The notes below the pieces were generated by a model that saw only the letters and a program-made list of their open reading frames with translations, was not told the DNA's origin and ran no database searches. Position numbers and translations under genes: made by a program. From CAYFLR01 sp964343805 (lineage in GTDB: Bacteria; Bdellovibrionota_B; Oligoflexia; CAYFLR01), in NCBI GenBank assembly GCA_964343805.1, contig CAYFLR010000001.1, forward strand, positions 170,833 through 234,832: 64,000 bases of DNA, read 5' to 3'. Shown here piece after piece: positions 8,325 through 15,879 of this stretch; within the stretch, counting starts at the first letter, position 1, and the number at the start of each line of letters is the position of its first letter.

Positions 8325-9143
8325 ATGGGAAAACAAGCAGTCAAACTCCTCATTCTAGCTGATGTGGCTGGAAGTCCTATGTTATCACCTTATTCGGTAA
8401 AACAGGCCAGTAAAATCTTTACCCATGAGATTAACTGGGTCATTAAGGGGGCTTACAAAGGGGGGATTTCCGAAGTTTATGTGAGAGATCGAACCAAAAA
8501 GGGAGATCTTATCCACTATCATAATCTGGATCAAAGAGCTCAACTGGTTGAGGGACCACTCCTTCCCGACTGTGGTTTTGAATGTGTTAAATCCATGAGT
8601 TGCGCTTTTCTAATTGGCACCAGTGGAGAGGCTACCTCAAAGATACGTTCCGATTCTTTTATTCATGGTTCTCCTTTAAAAGTGGAAGTAAATGGAGAGG
8701 CGCTCGATGAAACAGAGCTTTTAACTCTGGCTCTGCGTGAGTTTGATATCCCGGTAGTGTTAATTTCTGGTGAGTCCAATGCTGGGCAAAAGTACAAAGA
8801 TAAATACCCCTTTTGCCAAGTGGTATATACTAAAAATAACGCCGGAGAAAGTGCGGTTCGCAGTGTCCACCCGGATGAATTAGAGAGACGTTATGAAGGA
8901 GCTGCCAAAGAGGCTATCACTCGTTTTATGAAAAACCCACCGACCCTTGCTCCCTTAAGAGGGCATTATGATTGTCAGGTGACTCTAACGGGAGATCCAA
9001 ATTCTTTAGCCTGGCTGAGTTTGATTCCTTGGGTAAAAACTGACTTTTCTAATAATCAAATTAGCTTTTATATAAGTTCTGCTATTCAACTTTATCGCTT
9101 TGTTAATTTTATTAGACTGGGCGCTATGTCTCAGTCGTTGTGA
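8325..9143 (+). CDS. M55 D-aminopeptidase DppA-like protein, metal ligands largely replaced
   Basis: A 272-residue protein that follows the DppA fold order: LLILADVAG (residues about 9-17), GGISEVYVRDRT, CAFLIGTSGEA, VEVNGEALDETELLTLAL, FDIPVVLISGES. In Bacillus DppA the equivalent segments carry the two-zinc ligands: D-x-E, a His after the ND motif, GYHA, and the Glu of NxxPVGE. Here the first Asp and a Glu remain, but the second ligand Glu is Ala, NDSH is RDRT and GYHA is GTSG. I therefore call a homologue that probably does not bind the normal di-zinc centre. The last 20 bp overlap the convergent M48 protease gene. Comparison is from memory of the family and should be confirmed by alignment. 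Confidence 0.65.
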   Translation: MGKQAVKLLILADVAGSPMLSPYSVKQASKIFTHEINWVIKGAYKGGISEVYVRDRTKKGDLIHYHNLDQRAQLVEGPLLPDCGFECVKSMSCAFLIGTSGEATSKIRSDSFIHGSPLKVEVNGEALDETELLTLALREFDIPVVLISGESNAGQKYKDKYPFCQVVYTKNNAGESAVRSVHPDELERRYEGAAKEAITRFMKNPPTLAPLRGHYDCQVTLTGDPNSLAWLSLIPWVKTDFSNNQISFYISSAIQLYRFVNFIRLGAMSQSL

Positions 9144-11055
9144 GAATTGGCAAAGGAACTCCTAAGCAGCAAGAAAGTGCTTGCAGAATCTCATTTTCTC
9201 TAGCGGTTATTTCTTCATCATGTTTGACGATGGTGATACAGCCTTTTATCAATTTCTCTTTCTCACTATCGGGAAGTTTTTCTAACTTCTGGAGAGAGGA
9301 TTGAAAGAGTTCTTGATCCCAATTAAACAGATTTCCTGCTCCATGATCTTCCTGTAGAATCAGCTCCCTTCCTTTGAGATAAGCTTCATTTGCCGAAGTC
9401 AGTGAGTCGTGCCCTTTTATAGCAAGAATGGACATAATGTAACAAATAGCTTCATTATTTTCCGGTAAAGGAGTTTTTTGATTTGCTAGGAAGCAGGAAC
9501 CTTTCAGGCTGTGAAAGAGAATTTCGGCAAAAATGAGCTCTTTAAAATCCACCTGCTGATCGGCTTTGATGAGGAGCTTCGAATTGGTTAAAACCCGCTC
9601 TTTGATCTCTTCTTTTTCCTCTTTCATGGTTCTTATTGCCAGTTGAAGCAGGGGGAGGCGCTTGATTAAATGAAGGGTTTCTTCCATCTTTAGCAGGGAA
9701 AGGACCTTTTGGTTAATTTCTAAAGAGCAGTAAAGTTGCAGGGAATTTAACTGCTTGCTTTGCTCTTTTTGACTCTCATTTAAAAAGCTTCTATAGATCA
9801 TGGCCTCTGCCATGGGAGAATCTTGCAGGGACCTTTTTAAACTGTAGGGAATGAGCTCTAGTATCTCCTTTGCAACTATTAATCCATGATTAACCTGGTT
9901 GTTATGATCTGTTCGAGCTTTAATGGTTTCATTGATGGACCCATTGTCATGAAGATTATTTATGGGGGAAAGCTCTTCTGTTTGGAGGTAATTTTCTGAT
10001 AACTCTTGCGGCTTCATGGTGAGGACTTTTCCGGTTAATCTTTCTATTCGATCAGCTAGGGGAGGATGGGAGGAGAACAGATTTTGCTTGGTTGCCTCGG
10101 CAAAAAAGAGATGACTCAATTCCTCGACTTTTGAATGTTTTATAAGAGAACCTTGCTGGGCAATTTTTATAAGTGCATTTCCTAAGCCATGATGACGAGT
10201 GTATTGAGTGGCTGCCGCATCTGCCAGATACTCTCTTTTTTGACTGATAAGAGCTTGGATCAAATTCGCCATGACGCTTGAAAATTTTCCTATAATGAGG
10301 AGACTGAGAGAAAATCCACTGAGGGCTATTTGAATTAGAGTGAGTCTTTGAGTCGCTCGCGAGTCATCCTTGCCCAGCTTGTAAAGGTCAAATAGCAAAG
10401 TGTATCCGAGAAAGTAGAATAACCTAAGACCTTTCACAACTAAAATTAATGCTAAGTTTAAAGTCATATCTCCATGGATAATATGGCTAAATTCATGAGC
10501 CATAACTCCCTGGAGTTCATCTCTGTTCAGATGCTTGATGGCTCCCTCGGAAAAGACAATGGCAGCTTTTTCTTTGTTTTCGCTGATGGCAAAGGCATTG
10601 ATCCCTGGTTCTTTAAATACATAGATGTAGGGGATGGGTAAACCTGATGCGATGGACAACTCTTCCGCCATATTAATGAGTTGTCGCTCCTTTGGATCCG
10701 TAGTGCGGGTCGAGATAAAACGGCCTCCTATTTTTTTAATAATAACTTCTCCACCCTTTTTAATTAATTCATAATTATCAAAGTAATTGACTAGGAAAAG
10801 GATGAAGGCCACTCCTAACACCACCATAGAGAAGATGAGATTATTAAATCGGACTTTGAAGAGGGTAAAATGGACCGGGAAGGCATCGAAAAAACCCTCA
10901 ATAATAGCTTCATCTAAAATTAAGGAGATGGGAAAAAGCATGTAACTTGTGAGGGACAGCAAAGTGGCAGTAGCCAGAGTACCTATAACGAACCAAATCA
11001 CTAAGTAGATAGTGATAGCTTTGTTTTTTTTCTGTTCAGCAAAAAAGTCAAACAT
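9124..11055 (-). CDS. M48-family (HtpX/Ste24-like) membrane zinc metalloprotease with helical C-terminal extension
   Basis: A 643-residue protein with membrane helices at about 16-40 and 73-92, an HEFSH zinc motif at 187-191, two further hydrophobic segments around 200-250 and the third-ligand segment QKREYLADAAA near 275. This is the HtpX/M48B layout for quality control of inner-membrane proteins with the catalytic site in the cytoplasm. HtpX is normally about 290 residues; here there is an extra helical region of some 300 residues whose end (ELIFAEILFHSLKG and EKLIKGCITIVKHDEEITARENEILQ split across two helices) resembles TerB-like tellurite-resistance domains. That resemblance is inference. 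Confidence 0.85.
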   Translation of the reverse strand: MFDFFAEQKKNKAITIYLVIWFVIGTLATATLLSLTSYMLFPISLILDEAIIEGFFDAFPVHFTLFKVRFNNLIFSMVVLGVAFILFLVNYFDNYELIKKGGEVIIKKIGGRFISTRTTDPKERQLINMAEELSIASGLPIPYIYVFKEPGINAFAISENKEKAAIVFSEGAIKHLNRDELQGVMAHEFSHIIHGDMTLNLALILVVKGLRLFYFLGYTLLFDLYKLGKDDSRATQRLTLIQIALSGFSLSLLIIGKFSSVMANLIQALISQKREYLADAAATQYTRHHGLGNALIKIAQQGSLIKHSKVEELSHLFFAEATKQNLFSSHPPLADRIERLTGKVLTMKPQELSENYLQTEELSPINNLHDNGSINETIKARTDHNNQVNHGLIVAKEILELIPYSLKRSLQDSPMAEAMIYRSFLNESQKEQSKQLNSLQLYCSLEINQKVLSLLKMEETLHLIKRLPLLQLAIRTMKEEKEEIKERVLTNSKLLIKADQQVDFKELIFAEILFHSLKGSCFLANQKTPLPENNEAICYIMSILAIKGHDSLTSANEAYLKGRELILQEDHGAGNLFNWDQELFQSSLQKLEKLPDSEKEKLIKGCITIVKHDEEITARENEILQALSCCLGVPLPILTTTET

Positions 11056-11124
11056 GGGGTTATTTTATCATGGGAAGAGGGAGGGATCCAAATCTGAATT
11101 CAATATGCATAAAAAAAATATGAA

Positions 11125-11160
11125 TTGCATAAAAATATTATGCGTGATATAATAGTGCTA
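11125..11160 (+). promoter_or_regulatory. Promoter with embedded inverted repeat, apparently leaderless start for the HTH-MNT gene
   Basis: A perfect -10 box TATAAT (11148-11153) lies exactly 17 bp after TTGCAT (11125-11130). Between and overlapping them is a perfect inverted repeat GCATAA-AAATA-TTATGC (11127-11143); a further GCATA half-site lies upstream at 11107. The gene's ATG is at 11160, six bases after the -10 box, where transcription would be expected to begin, and no Shine-Dalgarno sequence precedes it. The simplest reading is a leaderless mRNA whose promoter is blocked by the HTH domain of its own product. Confidence 0.6.
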
Positions 11161-11720
11161 TGTATATTGTTGATTCCGCCAAGTTTAAAAAACAGATTCA
11201 AAAAAAAGGGTACAAATCACTCAAGGATCTGGCTAAAGCCTTTTCCATTCATCGTAATACCCTCAATCACTACTTAACTGGAGCGAGTGTTTTTCCGAGT
11301 AAACTAAGTAAACTCTTTGACTCTTTAGAAATAGACCCTTGGTCGGTCATTGTGAAAACCGTCGAAGAGCCCAAGGGGTATGAGGATCAAATAGCCGAAA
11401 TTGTAGATCGTCTGAGCACTGAGTTTCCCTCCTGGACATTCACACTTTTTGGTTCTCGCAGTCGCCATGATTATACGGAGTATTCAGATTGGGATATTGG
11501 TATCTTTAATAAAGAGGGCATCGAACACAGCTCTTACATCCGTGCTCGCATTATCTGTAAAGAGTGGGAGGAAAAGCTTCCTTTTCATATTGATTTGGTG
11601 AATTTAGCAAATGCTGATCGTGAATTTCTTTTTACTATAAGAAATGATCTCCAGTTTTTAGCGGGAAAGCGGTTAGGGTGGAATTATCTAAGGAGTCTGA
11701 TTGCTCATGGTAACCAATAA
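11160..11720 (+). CDS. HTH-fused MNT nucleotidyltransferase, MntA-type antitoxin
   Basis: A 186-residue two-domain protein. Residues about 8-58 form a helix-turn-helix of the XRE type (SLKDLAKAFSIHRNTLNHYL). Residues about 75-175 form a minimal nucleotidyltransferase: the motif GSX10DXD is exact, with G98-S99 and D110-W-D112 (SDWDIG), and a third acidic strand IDLVNL near 143-148. Classic MntA antitoxins lack the HTH, so this is a fusion that could add autoregulation. The gene overlaps the HEPN gene by 14-20 bp, as expected for a co-translated type VII toxin-antitoxin pair in which MntA adenylylates the HepT toxin. Function is inferred from motif and context. Confidence 0.85.
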   Translation: MYIVDSAKFKKQIQKKGYKSLKDLAKAFSIHRNTLNHYLTGASVFPSKLSKLFDSLEIDPWSVIVKTVEEPKGYEDQIAEIVDRLSTEFPSWTFTLFGSRSRHDYTEYSDWDIGIFNKEGIEHSSYIRARIICKEWEEKLPFHIDLVNLANADREFLFTIRNDLQFLAGKRLGWNYLRSLIAHGNQ

Positions 11721-12069
11721 ATTAAAAAGTGCAATTCAAGAATTAGAAGTGGCGCTGACCTATAAGGATAAGGCCTTAGCAGAGAAATTCTTTTTTTCCG
11801 GTATTGCTAAATCCTTTGAAGTTTGCTTCGAGTATTGCTGGAAGCAAATGAAGTTTCAGGCCAATAAAGAGGGGCTTGAAGTCTATTCACCTAGAGATGC
11901 TATTAAGTCGGCTGGGCGCTTAAAAATAATCGAGGATGTGGAACTTTGGCTCTCTTTTTTAGAAAATCGCAATTTAGCAGTTCATGATTATTTAGGTATT
12001 GGCGAAAGCGAATATATTGCAGTGATAGAAAAATTTCTTCGAGAGGTGAAGAAATTGAATTTTATCTAA
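11701..12069 (+). CDS. HEPN-domain protein, HepT-type toxin / nucleotidyltransferase substrate-binding family
   Basis: A small all-helical protein (120 or 122 residues) carrying RNLAVHDY near residues 90-97, which fits the RX4HXY motif of HepT toxins: the Arg and His form the RNase centre and the Tyr is the residue that MntA adenylylates. The family also includes HI0074-type nucleotidyltransferase partners. Two starts are possible: TTG at 11701 (AGGAG at 11691-11695, spacing 5) or ATG at 11707 (spacing 11). It overlaps the upstream HTH-MNT gene and its 3' end overlaps the convergent lipoprotein gene by 8 bp. No other gene seems to belong to the module. Confidence 0.85.
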   Translation: MLMVTNKLKSAIQELEVALTYKDKALAEKFFFSGIAKSFEVCFEYCWKQMKFQANKEGLEVYSPRDAIKSAGRLKIIEDVELWLSFLENRNLAVHDYLGIGESEYIAVIEKFLREVKKLNFI

Positions 12070-12700
12070 CCAAATCAAAATAGTAAGGGACTAAAGATAA
12101 ATACTCTTTTTTAAATTCATCACTCCAATTGGCGCTTTTGATCTCATTGGATACATAGTTTTCTATTTGAGATTGGAGTAATAATAATTTTGATTGGTCT
12201 GTCCCCCTTTTTAACTTCTTAAGAGCATAAATTAGAACCAGAGTGCTGGTGGGATTGTTTAACACTGTTTCCCATTGGTAGCAGTCCTCTATCCTGGGTG
12301 CGACCACTTTACCTTCTAGACAGAAGAAGCTAAATTCTTTTGGAATGGTCACTTTTCTTNNNNNNNNNNNNNNNNNNNNNNNNNNNNNNNNNNNNNNNNN
12401 NNNNNNNNNNNNNNNNNNNNNNNNNNNNNNNNNNNNNNNNNNNNNNNNNNNNNNNNNNNNNNNNNNTTCTTCATTGGTTTCATTGCTGTTTATGATTTGG
12501 AGGATCTCTTTTTGTGCTTTCTCCTTATTCGAATAACTTGAGGAGACTTCCAGGTTCATATCAGAATAAGAGCTTAAAGGATCATCAACTAATGACTTTT
12601 CAGCTGATTTTTCTGAAGGTGTGGTTTTGCAAGAAAAAAATATAAGTAAAGAAAAGCTTATTAAATAAAGTAGTGTATATCTCATAATAGAATTATACAT
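12062..12700 (-). CDS. Hypothetical lipoprotein interrupted by an assembly gap
   Basis: The frame reads through a 107-base N run (12360-12466). The N-terminus is a lipoprotein signal: basic start, hydrophobic LLYLISFSLLIFF and a lipobox ending FFSC. The ATG at 12685 (sixth codon) gives a more typical signal peptide than the ATG at 12700; neither has a convincing ribosome-binding site. After the lipidation Cys comes a Ser/Glu-rich linker; after the gap, a region with two Cys residues (FFCLEG and EDCYQW) and a helical end. I do not recognise the family. The same frame being coding on both sides suggests the gap length is near a multiple of three off zero, but this is not proof that one gene spans it. 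Confidence 0.6.
   Translation of the reverse strand: MYNSIMRYTLLYLISFSLLIFFSCKTTPSEKSAEKSLVDDPLSSYSDMNLEVSSSYSNKEKAQKEILQIINSNETNEEXXXXXXXXXXXXXXXXXXXXXXXXXXXXXXXXXXXXRKVTIPKEFSFFCLEGKVVAPRIEDCYQWETVLNNPTSTLVLIYALKKLKRGTDQSKLLLLQSQIENYVSNEIKSANWSDEFKKEYLSLVPYYFDLVR
12360..12466. other. Assembly gap, 107 N
   Basis: Run of N inside the lipoprotein gene at 12062-12700. The missing bases encode the middle of that protein. Confidence 0.99.
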
Positions 12701-12713
12701 GGAACGAAAAGGG

Positions 12714-12737
12714 TTTACAAAAAGACTTTGTAAAGTC
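12714..12737 (-). terminator. Possible intrinsic terminator after the YjbQ gene
   Basis: On the minus strand the palindrome GACTTTACAAAGTC is followed directly by TTTTTG, just after the YjbQ stop codon. The same bases can form an alternative hairpin from TTTACAAA and TTTGTAAA (12714-12734). Stem is short and AT-rich, so strength is doubtful. Confidence 0.4.
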
Positions 12738-13186
12738 TAAGAAGAACTTCCTTGCAGCGTTAAAACCACTTTCCGACCACTGGCGTTGTTACGATGTTCG
12801 CAAAGATAGATACCCTGCCAGGTTCCCATCAGAAGTTGGCTGTTTTTTACCGGAATGACTAGTTCGGAGCCTAAAGTGGAGGCTTTTAGATGAGCGGGCA
12901 TATCATCCGAGCCTTCAAATACATGTTCCAAATAAGGGGCATCTTCAGGAAACATTTGGTTGAAATGAGATTCAAAATCCTTTCTCACAGTAGGATCGGC
13001 ATTTTCATTGATGGTGAGGCTCGCAGATGTATGGCACATAAAGACATGAAGAAGTCCTACTTTCACCGGGGGCATCTGATTAAAGATATTGTCGATCTCT
13101 TGACTGATAAGGTGAAAGCCTCGTCTCTTGGCTGGGAGACGAATCTCCTCTTGGCAGTAGAGTGATCCGGTTTGGGTGACAGTCAT
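12737..13186 (-). CDS. YjbQ/UPF0047 family protein
   Basis: A 149-residue protein with the UPF0047 signature: HVFMCHTSASLTINENAD, then HLKASTLGSELVIPV and GTWQGIYLCEHR near the C-terminus. The conserved His/Cys/Glu cluster of the family is present. YjbQ proteins are cytoplasmic trimers; some members show thiamine-phosphate-synthase activity, but the physiological role is unsettled. The gene begins 3 bp after the AMMECR1 gene on the same strand, suggesting one transcript. Confidence 0.9.
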   Translation of the reverse strand: MTVTQTGSLYCQEEIRLPAKRRGFHLISQEIDNIFNQMPPVKVGLLHVFMCHTSASLTINENADPTVRKDFESHFNQMFPEDAPYLEHVFEGSDDMPAHLKASTLGSELVIPVKNSQLLMGTWQGIYLCEHRNNASGRKVVLTLQGSSS

Positions 13187-13189
13187 ATT

Positions 13190-13768
13190 CTAATCCTTTT
13201 TTTCGTGAATTATTATTGCTTCAAAGACCTCAAATGAGGCACCTTCTCGCCAATCATCAGGGAGAAGACCTGCCTTCATGGAGAGGTGGGTGAGGGTGGT
13301 GGCTAAATCCCATCCTTGCTCTGGAGCGACTTGAGGAAGAAAGACAGAGGATCTTCCATTTTTACTGAGAACCATTCCATGTTGACCCACCACAATATCT
13401 TCATAGGAGTCCACCTTGGTGGGGGGAGTTAAAATGGAGATTTCAATGTGCAGGTCATCCAGTTCGGGTAGAGTCACGGATGCAAAGCGAGGGTCGTTTA
13501 AGGCGGAATCAATCGCTCGTCCTGCCACTACCGCTATGAGAGGCTCTACCGGCGGAATTTGACCAATACAACCTCGCAGTTGACCCTCTTTGGTCAGAGT
13601 TACAAAGGCTCCACATTTTTCAGTAAGTACTTTTGAATCCGGTGGGGGAAAATCATCAAAAGTAGGGACTTTGCCATGTTCTAAATAATAGGTAATGGAA
13701 CCTCTAGCGAGTTTGAGTAGATACTGCTCTTCGGTAGCAGTGATCTCAAAATGAGGAGATGAGCTCAT
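13190..13768 (-). CDS. AMMECR1-domain protein (AmmeMemoRadiSam protein A)
   Basis: The core motif LRGCIGQIPPVEPL, preceded by CGAFVTLTKEGQ and followed by SALNDPRFASVTLPEL and IEISILTPP, is diagnostic for the AMMECR1 family. The open frame could begin at a TTG at 13780, but the ATG at 13768 has GGA upstream at reasonable spacing and is preferred, giving 192 residues. In many bacteria this protein is encoded beside a Memo-like and a radical-SAM protein; neither neighbour is in the window. It shares a probable transcript with the YjbQ gene. Confidence 0.9.
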   Translation of the reverse strand: MSSSPHFEITATEEQYLLKLARGSITYYLEHGKVPTFDDFPPPDSKVLTEKCGAFVTLTKEGQLRGCIGQIPPVEPLIAVVAGRAIDSALNDPRFASVTLPELDDLHIEISILTPPTKVDSYEDIVVGQHGMVLSKNGRSSVFLPQVAPEQGWDLATTLTHLSMKAGLLPDDWREGASFEVFEAIIIHEKKD

Positions 13769-13930
13769 AATAGGATCCAAGAAACAGAGTTTAGTTAATT
13801 TTCGAAATTGTTACCCCCTCATTATCATAAAAAATTTAAATTTCCAACCAAGAGTGTGAGGAAATTTTTGCCTACCCACTAGATAATTGAAGAAAAATTT
13901 GCAGCTAGGCATTTTTTTCCTATTTTTTTC

Positions 13931-13956
13931 TAAAGTTCTGAAAGACGAGTCGATAA
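13931..13956 (+). promoter_or_regulatory. Sigma-28 (FliA)-type promoter for flagellin
   Basis: TAAAGTTC (13931-13938) and GTCGATAA (13949-13956) match the FliA consensus TAAA...GCCGATAA closely; spacing between TAAA and the -10 element is 14 rather than 15 bases. It lies about 90 bp before the flagellin start with a good ribosome-binding site AAGGAGG (14034-14040). Confidence 0.75.
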
Positions 13957-13967
13957 GTAATTTAAGC

Positions 13968-13984
13968 AAGAGCCAATGGCTCTT
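13968..13984 (+). promoter_or_regulatory. Perfect hairpin near the 5' end of the flagellin leader
   Basis: AAGAGCCAATGGCTCTT is a perfect 8-base inverted repeat around one base, beginning within a few bases of the start point expected from the sigma-28-like promoter. A second small hairpin, ACATT-ATGC-AATGT, follows at about 13992-14005. They may stabilise or regulate the mRNA. Confidence 0.5.
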
Positions 13985-14046
13985 CGTGTTCTACATTATG
14001 CAATGTAACCTCAGGGAGTGGGGACCATTATTCAAGGAGGAATGTT

Positions 14047-14964
14047 ATGGGACTGCGCATACGTACCAATGTATCATCCCTTACATCACAGAGAACTTTA
14101 GGTAGTTCTAGATCTAATTTGCAGGCCACATTAGAAAGGTTGAGCTCAGGGCATCGAATTAATAAGGCGGCTGACGATGCTGCGGGTTTAGCGATCTCGG
14201 AAAAGATCCGAGCCGATGTGCGAGGTCTCAATCAAGCTAAGAGAAATGCCAGTGACGGTATCTCTCTGATTCAAACGGCAGAAGGGGCTTTGAATGAGAT
14301 CAGTAACATTGTGATCAGGCTGCGGGAAATTGGTATTCAAGGAGCTTCTGACACCATCGGTAATATGGAGCGCTCTTTCTTAAATAAAGAGTACATGGCT
14401 CTTAAAAATGAGATTGATCGAATCACTCGCACCACCGAATTTAATGGTACCCGGCTGCTTATAGGAGACCCAGAGGGGGAGGATGAGGCGATTGTTGCTA
14501 GGTCCAACACCTTTCCTTTGGAAGTCCAAGTTGGTAAAGATTATTACGTGAAATCGGATAGCCTTGATAACCCCAACCCTACCAATATTTTGCGAATAGA
14601 TTTAGGAAATATCAATTCCAAAGCGGAGGGCCTCGGTTTAGGCTCTGCTCAAAATAGTGACGGCACCAATGTGGCCACCAAATTGGCTTCGCAAAATGCC
14701 ATTGAGAAGTTGGATGGGGCGCTGAATAAAATATCTTCCTATCGATCCGATTTAGGTTCGGTGCAGAACCGTTTATCGGCTACCATTAATAATCTTACGG
14801 TGACGTCTGAAAACCTTGCTGCTGCTAACTCTCGAATTAGGGATGTGGATTTCGCAGAAGAGACGGCCAAACTGACCCAATATCAAATACTGCAACAAGC
14901 GGGGACGGCGGTTTTAACTCAAGCCAACCAATCCCCTCAAGTGGTACTTTCACTTCTCGGCTAG
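14047..14964 (+). CDS. fliC: Flagellin
   Basis: A 305-residue flagellin with intact D0/D1 regions at both ends: N-terminal LRIRTNVSSLTSQR, LERLSSGHRINKAADDAAGL and ISEKIRADVRGL, and C-terminal SRIRDVDFAEETAKLTQYQIL followed by QQAGTAVLTQANQ (split here for brevity). The variable middle is short, so this is a minimal-type flagellin. A sigma-28-like promoter and AAGGAGG ribosome-binding site precede it. Its stop overlaps by 4 bp the stop of the convergent gene at 14961-15749. No other filament or chaperone gene is adjacent; FliM and a chemoreceptor lie about 19 kb away. Confidence 0.96.
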   Translation: MGLRIRTNVSSLTSQRTLGSSRSNLQATLERLSSGHRINKAADDAAGLAISEKIRADVRGLNQAKRNASDGISLIQTAEGALNEISNIVIRLREIGIQGASDTIGNMERSFLNKEYMALKNEIDRITRTTEFNGTRLLIGDPEGEDEAIVARSNTFPLEVQVGKDYYVKSDSLDNPNPTNILRIDLGNINSKAEGLGLGSAQNSDGTNVATKLASQNAIEKLDGALNKISSYRSDLGSVQNRLSATINNLTVTSENLAAANSRIRDVDFAEETAKLTQYQILQQAGTAVLTQANQSPQVVLSLLG

Positions 14965-15749
14965 AACTGACTCGCTTTTCGATCTAATTTTGCCACATAG
15001 GATCCATATTTTGGATGGCGTCCATAGATTTTGGTAATCAGATTCTCATCGGTGTTGATCAGGATTTTATAGGGCATATTATTGTTGAAATCTTTGGGGC
15101 TACCTTCCAATAGATTAATGGAAACTTCCATCAAAGAGCGGCTAAGAGTTCTTTTTAGTCGGAGTTCAACCCGTCTAATAGCATCATTATAGGCGATAAA
15201 GAAAATATGAGCAGGCTCCTCGTTGGTAAAGGAGAGATGGGGTGTTAAAAGGAGCATGGAGGCAAAATCATAGAGCCGGTCATACTCCGGATCAAAGTCG
15301 GGGTAATCGGCATAGGGTCCGGTTTTCTCAATGCTACTGGTTTCGCTGGTGAACTCTTCTAACTCCGCGTTTTTAGCATCATAACGCCTGAAGAAGATAT
15401 TGCCATCATCTAAGAACTGAGAGTTCATGCATTTATGAGTTTGCAGGACAGCCTTAGGATGTTCACAAAAACTATTGGTGAGGGGGTAATACTCTTCCAG
15501 GTTATTGATGCTTTTGAAATCGAGCTCATTAACTTTAGAGCCAAAGGCGGTTCCCACAGCATAGGCTGAAATATAAGAAACAGGTTCTCCTTGGTAAAAA
15601 CCTTCTTTCATTTGGTAGATCATTTTGGCTTTTCCCACCATAAATTTGCGGGCTTTATAGACGTATTTAATATCAGCAAGTAGGTTAGAGGTGATAAATA
15701 GCCCGAGTAAAACACTTAAAATAAGGCGAACAATTCTCATATTAGGCAT
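14961..15749 (-). CDS. Exported protein of unknown function
   Basis: A 262-residue protein with a clear Sec signal peptide (basic MPNMRIVR, hydrophobic ILSVLLGLFITS, cleavage after LLA). The ATG at 15749 has AAGGAG five bases upstream. The mature part is beta-strand-rich with a GKAKMIYQMK segment near the N-terminus and two Cys residues in the middle third, giving an impression of DUF3108-like periplasmic proteins, though I cannot confirm it. It is single and convergent with flagellin. Confidence 0.75.
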   Translation of the reverse strand: MPNMRIVRLILSVLLGLFITSNLLADIKYVYKARKFMVGKAKMIYQMKEGFYQGEPVSYISAYAVGTAFGSKVNELDFKSINNLEEYYPLTNSFCEHPKAVLQTHKCMNSQFLDDGNIFFRRYDAKNAELEEFTSETSSIEKTGPYADYPDFDPEYDRLYDFASMLLLTPHLSFTNEEPAHIFFIAYNDAIRRVELRLKRTLSRSLMEVSINLLEGSPKDFNNNMPYKILINTDENLITKIYGRHPKYGSYVAKLDRKASQF

Positions 15750-15879
15750 AAAAGCTCCTTTAAAAAGACATGGTTTAGGCCCTCATCATAACCTCAATCT
15801 TCGTTTTGAGTCCACAGCTTTTTTGTTTTGTTTATAAATATTTGTCCCGTTTTGGATAAAGAATGGAATATGTTAACGG

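Noticed and set aside
13887..14105. 72-residue open frame before and into flagellin
   Set aside because: It overlaps the sigma-28 promoter and flagellin leader, has a composition of hydrophobic low-complexity residues and a frame different from flagellin.
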